6,380 nt of DNA, taken from NCBI GenBank assembly GCA_036338025.1, contig JAYZDB010000225.1, positions 1 to 6,380 of the forward strand. Reading direction: 5' to 3'. The notes under the pieces were generated by a model that saw only the letters and a list, made by a program, of their open reading frames with translations, searched no databases and was not told the origin of the DNA. Of the stretch, positions 1 through 5,118 are shown piece after piece (the stretch's first letter is position 1; each line of letters opens with the position of its first letter). Position numbers and translations under genes: made by a program. The DNA comes from JAYZDB01 sp036338025. GTDB taxonomy: Bacteria; Planctomycetota; UBA1135; UBA2386.

Positions 1-459
1 ATCCGCGCCATGGCAGCCTGCGGTCCCACCAACAGTTCCGTGATCCGGGTGATCAAGAAAGCCGTAAAAAGCGACAAGTCGGAGATCGTCAGGGCCCACG
101 CTGTTGTCGCGACGGGCAAACTCGAGGATCGAGCCGCCGTAACAGAAAACCTCCAGATCGCGCTGCAGGATGAATCGAGCAAAGTCCGCTCGGTCGCCGC
201 CTATGTGATCGGCATTCGGCTCGACAAGGCAATGATGGAGACCTTGCTGTCCACCTTGCAGGCCGAAACCGAAGACGCGGTCAAGTCCTGGATGCAAAAG
301 GCAGTCGACGCAATCAAGTCCGGGGACAACAAGGCGTTCAAGACGTTCCTGGCAACGATGCTCGACGGCAAGGACGAGCAGTCGGCAGCGGATCGCCTGG
401 AAGCAGGCCGAAATGCCTTCGGGGAACGCCGCAGAGACCGAGAGAACCGGAAGGACTAG
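1..459 (+). CDS. HEAT-repeat protein, C-terminal part
   Basis: The frame is open from the first base (Ile-Arg-Ala before the ATG at 10), so this is most likely the C-terminal end of a longer protein; the ATG at 10 falls inside a repeat and is probably not the start. Numbering from the Ile at base 1, HEAT-like second helices begin at V30 (VRAHAVVATGKL), V62 (VRSVAAYVIGIR) and V94 (VKSWMQKAVDAI). They are exactly 32 residues apart, with a partial earlier copy (IRAMAACG) at the edge. HEAT repeats stack into alpha-solenoids that bind proteins; no catalytic residues are visible. The last 20 or so residues are highly charged (ERRRDRENRKD) and probably disordered. No membrane segment is visible. It is transcribed towards the minus-strand operon and ends 47 bases from the yggS stop. 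The PBS-lyase subtype of HEAT repeat is equally possible. The repeat call is good; the function is unknown. Confidence 0.75.
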   Translation: MRAMAACGPTNSSVIRVIKKAVKSDKSEIVRAHAVVATGKLEDRAAVTENLQIALQDESSKVRSVAAYVIGIRLDKAMMETLLSTLQAETEDAVKSWMQKAVDAIKSGDNKAFKTFLATMLDGKDEQSAADRLEAGRNAFGERRRDRENRKD

Positions 460-500
460 GCGCCGCAAGATCCTCGCTGGCCGTCAAGCAGTGGGACGCC

Positions 501-520
501 CCCGGCTCATGTCGGCCGGG
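501..520. terminator. GC-rich hairpin between convergent genes (weak terminator candidate)
   Basis: CCCGGC (501-506) and GCCGGG (515-520) form a perfect 6-bp stem with an 8-base loop. The stem overlaps the yggS stop codon (507-509) and lies 41 bases beyond the stop of the HEAT gene. The position between two converging genes suits a bidirectional terminator. However, no T-run follows on either strand, so it does not meet the classical Rho-independent pattern. Confidence 0.25.
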
Positions 521-1193
521 AACCGAAGACCCCCGTCCCGACGCGTACCATCGTCGAGCCCGCCGCGACAGCCTCCGTCATGTCACCGGTCATCCCCATG
601 CTCGCGATCGGCAGGGGCAAGCCTGTCCGCTCACGAAGATCCTCGTGCAAGCTGGCGACCCGCTTGAACACGGGCGCTGGATCCCCCAACAAGGGCCCCA
701 TCGCCATCACTCCGACCGGCTGCAAATTTGGGCAGTGGTCAATCAGATGCGCCAAGAGACCTGGCGCATCGGCAGGGAGCGCACCGTGCTTTTGGTCCTC
801 GCCGGTCGCGTTGATCTGCAGCAGAACATCGAGCTGCTGGCCTTCCTTGAAGGCTGCGAGTTGCAGGGCATCCGCGAGCTTGATGCGATCCATGGACTGG
901 ATGAGCACCAATCCCGGGACCTGGACGATCTGGTTGACCTTGTTGGTCTGCAGGCTGCCGATCATGTGCCAAGCGATACCAGCCTCGGTGAGTTGTTGGG
1001 ATTTGGTGATCAACTCCTGCGCCCGGTTCTCTCCGAACGCCTCCAATCCACTGGCTCTGGCCTCGAGGATCGCGTCAATCGAATGACGCTTGCTGACCGG
1101 TAGAAGATCTACTTCTGCCGGATCACGTTCAACGAGCTGACAAGCTCGGGCAATTTGATCGCGCACATCCTGCAGGCGGTCGGCGATCGTCAT
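507..1193 (-). CDS. yggS: YggS/PLPBP-family pyridoxal phosphate-binding protein
   Basis: This is a 228-residue, single-domain (alpha/beta)8-barrel protein of the YggS/PROSC/PLPBP family, the usual length for bacterial members. The family binds pyridoxal 5'-phosphate through a Schiff base, has no established catalytic activity, and helps control cytosolic vitamin B6 and keto-/amino-acid pools. Visible signatures, in order, are: the PLP lysine in LLPVSK (K35); FGENRAQE at 53-60; WHMIGSLQTNK at 75-85; the N..GEDQKHG strand at 128-137; GVMAM at 161-165; the SMGMTGD phosphate-site motif at 198-204; and GSTMVRVGTGVFG at 212-224. The family signatures are complete, so it should bind PLP. The ATG at 1193 lies 2 bases after the stop of the preceding gene and has no clear Shine-Dalgarno, which suggests translational coupling. 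It is the last gene of the block starting at prfB. The family assignment is secure; the symbol follows the E. coli homologue. Confidence 0.95.
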   Translation of the reverse strand: MTIADRLQDVRDQIARACQLVERDPAEVDLLPVSKRHSIDAILEARASGLEAFGENRAQELITKSQQLTEAGIAWHMIGSLQTNKVNQIVQVPGLVLIQSMDRIKLADALQLAAFKEGQQLDVLLQINATGEDQKHGALPADAPGLLAHLIDHCPNLQPVGVMAMGPLLGDPAPVFKRVASLHEDLRERTGLPLPIASMGMTGDMTEAVAAGSTMVRVGTGVFGSRPT

Positions 1194-1195
1194 GT

Positions 1196-1564
1196 CTAGC
1201 CAGGCTGATCGTCCCAGTGCGCCGTCATCGGGCCCGGAAACAGGATTCGCCCGCGTTCCAAGACAGTCGGGCGGCTGGGAAATTCAAAGTGCGCGAGGAG
1301 AGCGTCAAATGCGTCGTATTCGTTGACCCCGCAAACCCAGGCCTCGAGTTCAGCCGCCACCGCCTGATCACCAGCGTGCCGCTCGCCGAGGTGCCGACAG
1401 ACCTTGTTCATGAACCGGGTCGTCTCCTTGGTGAACAACTCATCGGGGGAATTCTCGGGATCAAACCCCATGTCGATGAGCATCGTGTTTCGATACTCGA
1501 CAGCAACGTCCCGCAGGGACTCGCCGAGCAGGACTCGATCCGCGATCTCAAAGAGGTCTGCCAT
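1196..1564 (-). CDS. conserved-context hypothetical protein, 122 residues
   Basis: I do not recognise this protein. It is a small soluble-looking acidic protein with no signal peptide and no hydrophobic stretch long enough to cross a membrane. Most of it looks helical (1-30, 46-95). It ends in a Pro/Trp-containing tail (ILFPGPMTAHWDDQPG). It has two cysteines (C56, C78) too far apart for a CxxC motif. The case for it being a real gene is positional. It starts 18 bases after the purH stop and ends 2 bases before the yggS ATG, so it fills that gap exactly. A weak purine-rich stretch (GGAATCGAG) precedes the ATG. Its neighbours are purine and B6 housekeeping genes, but that does not define a function. 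A long antisense frame covers the same bases on the plus strand, but the operon geometry favours this one. Confidence 0.7.
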   Translation of the reverse strand: MADLFEIADRVLLGESLRDVAVEYRNTMLIDMGFDPENSPDELFTKETTRFMNKVCRHLGERHAGDQAVAAELEAWVCGVNEYDAFDALLAHFEFPSRPTVLERGRILFPGPMTAHWDDQPG

Positions 1565-1582
1565 GGTCTCGATTCCAGAACC

Positions 1583-3163
1583 CTAATGCCGGAAGTGCCG
1601 AGTGCCACTGAAGATCATCACAACCCCGGCTGCATCGGCAGCGGCAATTACCTCGTCATCTCGCTTACTGCCTCCTGGCTGAATCACAGCGGTCACCCCA
1701 GCTGCGATGGCCGCCTCCAGGCCATCTGCGAATGGGAAGAAGGCGTCGGATGCCATCACCGCACCAACCGCCTTGTCGCCGGCCTTCTCGACAGCGATCT
1801 TGACGGAATCGACACGGCTCATCTGGCCGGCTCCTACGCCGACAGTGGCAAAGGCCCCGTCGTCGTGAGCCACCGCCAATAGAATCGCGTTGCTCTTGAC
1901 GTGCTTGCAGACCCGCATCGCAAAATCCATGCAACCGAGTTGGAGGTCGTTGGGGTGGGCCTTGGTCACGACGTTTTTCTCGTCATGGAGAAATCCCGGC
2001 AGGTAGGTCTGCAGTAGGAACCCACCCGAAACCTGCCGCAGCAGAACCTGCTCGTCCGCCGGTGGGTAACCCCCGAGGTCCATAATCCGCACATTCTTGC
2101 CCCACTTGGCGGCTTGCAAGATCGCCAGCGCATCCTCATCGACACCGGGCGCGATGATCGCTTCCAGAAATCCCGCCTCGTCAGACATCGCCTGGGCAAT
2201 AGCAGAAGTGAGAGTCACGTTCAGAGCGACGATTCCGCCAAACGCGCTGACAGGATCAGCAGCCAGCGCAGCACGGAATGCCCGTTCGCCGTTCGCAGCC
2301 GTCGCGGTGCCGCAAGGGTTGAGGTGCTTGATGACCGCACAGGTCGGTGCCTCAAAGTCCAGCGCTACGCCCATCGCGGCATCGAGGTCCAGGATGTTGT
2401 TGTACGACAACTCCTTGCCTGACAACTGCGTCGCGGACGCCAGGTTGGGCGCGTCAGCGTCTGGGTTGCGGAAGAACGCGGCCTGCTGCTGCGGGTTCTC
2501 GCCATATCGCAGGTCCTGCACCTTCTCTCCAGCGAGTCCAAAGTCTCCGCCAAAGCGTGCCTGGTCGGCGCGTTGCGCCCGCTCCTCGGCAAACCAGCCG
2601 CCAATCGCCGTGTCGTAGGAGGCGGTATGGGCAAATGCCTTGCCGGCAAGATCTCGACGCATTTCGACTGGCAACTCACCATCATTATCGCGCAGGGCAG
2701 CAAGAACGGCCTCGTAGTCCGCCGGGTCAACCACCACCGCGACGTGTTGGTGATTCTTGGCGGCGCTCCGAATCATGGTGGGGCCTCCGATATCGATATT
2801 CTCGACCACCTCCGCACGTGAAACTCCTGGCCGCTGGGCGGTCGCACGGAACGCATAGAGATTGACGGCGACCAGGTCGATTCGATCGATGCCGTGCTCG
2901 GCCATCGAGTCCACGTCGCCCTCAACGTCACGGCGCGCCAAAAGACCACCATGCACCTTCGGGTGCAGGGTCTTCAGACGGCCGTCCATCATCTCCGGGA
3001 ACCCGGTGTAGTCGGCGACTTCTTCGACCTCGATACCTGCCCCACGGATCGCCTTCATCGTTCCGCCAGTCGACAAGATACTGAATCCTTCCTCGACGAG
3101 GCCCTTCGCAAACTCTACGACCCCGGCCTTGTCCGTCACTGAGATCAATGCGCGCCGAATCAT
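1583..3163 (-). CDS. purH: bifunctional AICAR formyltransferase / IMP cyclohydrolase
   Basis: PurH catalyses the last two steps of de novo purine synthesis in the cytosol: AICAR + 10-formyl-THF to FAICAR, then ring closure to IMP. At 526 residues it is full length for the bacterial family. The N-terminal MGS-like cyclohydrolase domain shows LISVTDK (6-12), STGGT (31-35) and MDGRLKTLHPKVHGG (59-73). The transformylase domain shows LRYGENPQQ (218-226), GKELSYNNILDLDAA (249-263), the catalytic-type Lys-His pair in IKHLNPCG (K279, H280), DPVSAFGG (303-310), VKSN (422-425), GAGQMSRVDS (444-453) and the ending SDAFFPFADG...QPGGSKRD...GTRHFRH. One oddity is Gln225 where the family almost always has His (GENPHQ). 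The ATG shares one base with the prfB stop (TAATG), and a good Shine-Dalgarno (AGGAG, 3177-3173, 9-base spacer) lies inside the end of prfB, so translation is probably coupled. The stop is TAG. Confidence 0.98.
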   Translation of the reverse strand: MIRRALISVTDKAGVVEFAKGLVEEGFSILSTGGTMKAIRGAGIEVEEVADYTGFPEMMDGRLKTLHPKVHGGLLARRDVEGDVDSMAEHGIDRIDLVAVNLYAFRATAQRPGVSRAEVVENIDIGGPTMIRSAAKNHQHVAVVVDPADYEAVLAALRDNDGELPVEMRRDLAGKAFAHTASYDTAIGGWFAEERAQRADQARFGGDFGLAGEKVQDLRYGENPQQQAAFFRNPDADAPNLASATQLSGKELSYNNILDLDAAMGVALDFEAPTCAVIKHLNPCGTATAANGERAFRAALAADPVSAFGGIVALNVTLTSAIAQAMSDEAGFLEAIIAPGVDEDALAILQAAKWGKNVRIMDLGGYPPADEQVLLRQVSGGFLLQTYLPGFLHDEKNVVTKAHPNDLQLGCMDFAMRVCKHVKSNAILLAVAHDDGAFATVGVGAGQMSRVDSVKIAVEKAGDKAVGAVMASDAFFPFADGLEAAIAAGVTAVIQPGGSKRDDEVIAAADAAGVVMIFSGTRHFRH

Positions 3164-4267
3164 TATGAATCACTCCTCTTCTTCAGATACGCGACGATGA
3201 ACTGTTCGATATCGCCATTGAGCACTCGGTCCACATTCGAAGTCTCCACGCCGGTACGAAGGTCCTTCACCATCTGATAGGGGTGGATCACGTAGGACCG
3301 GATCTGGTTGCCCCAGCTGACTGAACCTCGTTCCCCCCCGTAAAATTCTGCGAGCTCTTTCTCTCGCCTGGCCTCTTGGAGCTGAAAGAGCTTGCCGCGC
3401 AAGGCCTTCATTGCGGAAGCCTTGTTCTTGTGTTGGCTACGCTCGTTCTGGCACTGCACCACGATACCAGTCGCCAAATGCGTGATGCGAACCGCTGAAT
3501 CCGTCTTGTTGACGTGCTGCCCGCCAGCACCGCTCGCCCGGTAGGTATCAACCCGAAGGTCCTTGTCTTCGATCTCGATTGCAACCGCATCGTCGAGCTC
3601 CGGAACAACCTCTACCGACGCAAACGAGGTCTGCCGACGCGCGTTGCCATCGAACGGCGAGATCCGCACCAGGCGATGGACCCCCTGTTCGGCCTTCAAG
3701 TGGCCATAAGCAAAGGGCCCCTTGAAGTGAATCGTAGCGGTGCGGATACCGGCTTCCTCGCCCGGCTGGTAGTCCTCCTGAGTGAGATCAAAATCCATGT
3801 TCTCGCCCCACTTGACATACATCCGCATCAACATCTCGGCCCAATCAGCGGCATCGATGCCGCCAGCACCAGGCACCAGGGTCATGATGCAATTGCCAGC
3901 ATCGTGCTTGCCACCGAGCATCAGCTGGAACTCGATCTTCTCCAAGGTGGTCTCCAGCGACTCCGAGAGAGTGGTCAGGTCCGCCGATACCCCGTCGGGG
4001 TCATCTTCTGCGAGTTCAAGGAACACCTCCCCTTCCTCGATCAGGCCAACCGCCTTCTCGAGCGGCCCAACAACGCTGGAATACATCTTCTTCTCCAACA
4101 CTGTCTCTTGCGCCCGTTCCTGATTGTCCCAGAACTCAGGCTGGCTCATCTGGTGGTCGATGTCCTTCAGACGGCGCAGAGCGGTCTCGTAGTCAAAGAG
4201 ACACCTTCAACTGGTCCACACGGCCGAGTGACTTCCTAAGGGACTCGCGGACTTCGTTCAGAGACAT
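3163..4267 (-). CDS. prfB: peptide chain release factor 2, with programmed +1 frameshift
   Basis: RF2 recognises UAA and UGA in the ribosomal A site and triggers release of the finished peptide. The gene is in two frames. A 24-codon leader starts at the ATG at 4267 (MSLNEVRESLRKSLG...) and ends in CTT then an in-frame TGA (4195-4193). A +1 shift skips T4195 and continues as DYETALRRLKD into the long frame that stops at 3163. The product is 367 residues; E. coli RF2 has 365. The stop-codon-recognition tripeptide SPF is at 203-205 and the catalytic GGQ, within GAGGQHVNKT, is at 248-250. The ATG at 4267 is the only usable start in its frame, because a stop lies 13 codons upstream. It has no obvious Shine-Dalgarno. 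An ATG at 4149 opens the long frame but would lose the conserved N-terminal helix, so it is rejected. The gene overlaps purH by one base. Confidence 0.97.
3173..3177 (-). promoter_or_regulatory. purH Shine-Dalgarno inside the 3' end of prfB
   Basis: AGGAG on the minus strand lies 9 bases before the purH ATG (3163) and within the last codons of prfB (KKRSDS). With the TAATG stop/start overlap it supports re-initiation or coupled translation of purH by ribosomes that finish prfB. Confidence 0.75.
4192..4207 (-). promoter_or_regulatory. prfB +1 programmed ribosomal frameshift site
   Basis: Read on the minus strand, the elements are: SD-like AAGGTG (4207-4202), the codon TCT, the slippery CTT (4198-4196), the stop TGA (4195-4193) and C (4192). 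CTT TGA C and the 3-base spacing from the SD-like element match the well-studied E. coli prfB site, where AGGGGG precedes TAT CTT TGA C. In the known mechanism, scarce RF2 lets the ribosome pause at UGA and slip +1, making more RF2. The SD-like element here is weaker than in E. coli (AAGGTG rather than AGGGGG). Autoregulation in this organism is inferred from the match. Confidence 0.95.
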
Positions 4268-4487
4268 CGTGAGGACGGTAGCACGACCATTTGTCGAGTT
4301 CCAGACTCACGGACGCCAGCGAATCCTCAGCCCGGAGGGTCTCGAAGAGTAGCTGGAGAACTCCCCGCACTCCGCCGCCATTGCGCCGGATCGAAACCTC
4401 CCGTTCGCGGTTCGCTGTCGCCAGCCCGGGCTGGCGGATCCAAGACCTTGATGGGGCACGCGCGAGCGCGGGCCGGATCCAGATCAC
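4236..4487 (-). CDS. candidate small ORF, 83 codons, GTG start overlapping the regulator stop
   Basis: A GTG at 4487-4485 overlaps the TGA of the upstream Fis-type gene (GTGA). It opens an 83-codon frame beginning MIWIRPALARAPSRSWIRQ and ending at 4236, 32 bases into the prfB leader. A hand count over the 73 codons before prfB gives roughly 68, 55 and 74 percent GC at codon positions 1, 2 and 3, a coding-like profile for a GC-rich genome. The middle is predicted helical (GGVRGVLQLLFETLRAEDS); the first third is rich in Arg and Ala. I recognise no family. The same frame stays open far upstream through the regulator gene, so the openness may be chance in GC-rich DNA, or this may be a frameshifted old C-terminus of the regulator. 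No Shine-Dalgarno is obvious. If it is not coding, 4268-4483 is simply the leader of prfB. Confidence 0.3.
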   Translation of the reverse strand: MIWIRPALARAPSRSWIRQPGLATANREREVSIRRNGGGVRGVLQLLFETLRAEDSLASVSLELDKWSCYRPHDVSERSPRVP

Positions 4488-4906
4488 ATACCCGGGGCCG
4501 TCGTGGAAGACGAGACGGTCGCGCGTCGGCGATAGGCCGCCGCCGCTGCACCGTAGGCCTTCAACTTGTTGTACAGCGTCTTGGTATCGATCCCCAAGAC
4601 GCGAGCAGCCCGGGTCTTGTTGCCCGAGGTGGAAGCCAACACCCGGAGGATGTGGCGCTTCTCGATCTCTGCCAACGGGGTGCGCAATATCTCGCCGTCG
4701 GGATCGGCTTCGCCCACCAAGGTCCGAAGAGCCTTCGTCCCTTCCAGGAGAACCAGGTCGTACTCGGCGCCTTCGATGCGGCCTCGAAGTTCCTCTGCGG
4801 AGACGCAAGAGGTCACGATACAGCCCCAGTCAGAGGTGGAAGCGGTCAGTGAATTTGCCTGGGGATCACCAGGGGAGAACAACAGCAGCCTTCTGCCAAT
4901 TGACAT
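4484..4906 (-). CDS. Fis-type HTH regulator with degenerate receiver-like N-terminus
   Basis: This is a 140-residue protein in two parts. Residues 5-65 resemble the start of a response-regulator receiver: a hydrophobic strand RRLLLF, then GCIVTSCVSAEEL, then YDLVLLEG. The domain is truncated, the acidic pair after strand 1 is largely missing (SPGD), and the usual phospho-Asp after strand 3 appears to be Glu55. Residues 76-119 form a Fis-family helix-turn-helix: PLAEIEKRHILRVL followed by GNKTRAARVLGIDTKTLYNKL, the same module that ends NtrC-type activators. There is no AAA+ sigma-54-interaction domain between the parts. The tail is Ala/Ser-rich. The ATG at 4906 is supported by AAGGA (4918-4914) with a 7-base spacer. 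The family suggests a DNA-binding regulator that does not depend on phosphorylation; its target is unknown. It could be a shortened relative of an NtrC/ActR-type regulator. The HTH call is firm, the receiver call moderate. Confidence 0.85.
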   Translation of the reverse strand: MSIGRRLLLFSPGDPQANSLTASTSDWGCIVTSCVSAEELRGRIEGAEYDLVLLEGTKALRTLVGEADPDGEILRTPLAEIEKRHILRVLASTSGNKTRAARVLGIDTKTLYNKLKAYGAAAAAYRRRATVSSSTTAPGM

Positions 4907-4913
4907 CTACTAG

Positions 4914-4918
4914 TCCTT
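4914..4918 (-). promoter_or_regulatory. Shine-Dalgarno of the Fis-type regulator
   Basis: AAGGA reads on the minus strand 7 bases before the ATG at 4906. It is among the clearer ribosome binding sites in the window and fixes the start of the regulator. Confidence 0.7.
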
Positions 4919-4973
4919 GTGCGGAAAGGGTTGATGAGATCCCGTGAGGGGCAGGACGGTCTCTCTCGGAAGT

Positions 4974-4993
4974 GTGGTGTTGGGTAACACCAC
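4974..4993. repeat. perfect 8-bp inverted repeat (operator or hairpin)
   Basis: GTGGTGTT (4974-4981) and AACACCAC (4986-4993) are exact inverse complements around a 4-base centre (GGGT). It lies 67 bases upstream of the regulator ATG. It lacks a following T-run on both strands, so a protein-binding palindrome, for example for the Fis-type regulator itself, is as likely as a terminator. The repeat is seen directly; the role is inference. Confidence 0.6.
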
Positions 4994-5118
4994 CATTATG
5001 CCTTAAATCTCAAGACGTATGAGCTATAGGCATCGAGTAGCCTGAACGCCGGATTTGTTCCCGAGGATTCCAAAAACTCGGGGGAGAAATTGCATCCAGC
5101 CTCGGCGTCCCGCAACCA

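Larger units (their letters stand above)
4907..5118 (-). other. 212-base intergenic region, likely promoter region of the regulator
   Basis: This gap between the nucleotidase stop and the regulator start is the longest non-coding stretch if the candidate small ORF is real. It holds two inverted repeats: a perfect 8-bp one at 4974-4993 and a weaker 6-bp one (CCCGAG/CTCGGG, 5060-5065 and 5077-5082, 11-base loop) close behind the nucleotidase gene. The segment 4995-5020 is relatively AT-rich and contains a -10-like CATAAT on the minus strand, but I see no matching -35 box at 16-18 bases and no -24/-12 sigma-54 element. A promoter here is inferred from the spacing, not seen. No convincing small gene was found. 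Confidence 0.5.

Noticed and set aside
1217..1882. 221-residue plus-strand frame antisense to the 122-residue gene and the end of purH
   Set aside because: It covers bases that are certainly purH on the other strand and breaks the operon geometry. Low-complexity shadow frames of this length are common in GC-rich DNA.
3163..4149. prfB as a simple 328-residue gene starting at the ATG at 4149
   Set aside because: RF2 homology continues upstream in the same frame to DYETALRRL and joins the leader through the CTT TGA C frameshift. The Met at 4149 is internal (residue 40).
3514..4239. 241-residue plus-strand frame antisense to prfB
   Set aside because: It lies opposite strongly conserved RF2 codons, shows no recognisable domain, and has no separate promoter or ribosome binding site I can see.
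4236..4808. 190-residue minus-strand frame running through the Fis-type regulator
   Set aside because: Its first part is an Arg/Ser/Gly-rich out-of-frame reading of the regulator, which has clear HTH homology in its own frame. Only the part after the GTG at 4487 is kept as a candidate.
4291..4947. 218-residue plus-strand frame opposite the regulator
   Set aside because: It is rich in Arg, Ser and Pro, a typical antisense shadow of a GC-rich gene, and has no domain signature.
5058..5084. Hairpin CCCGAG/CTCGGG as the terminator of the nucleotidase gene
   Set aside because: The stem is only 6 bp with an 11-base loop, and no T-run follows on the minus strand (AACAAATCC). The T-run is inside the loop. 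Kept only as a remark in the intergenic entry.
5023..5097. Possible 23-codon peptide (MQFLPRVFGILG...) on the minus strand in the intergenic gap
   Set aside because: No Shine-Dalgarno, no coupling to a neighbour and no recognisable sequence; likely chance.
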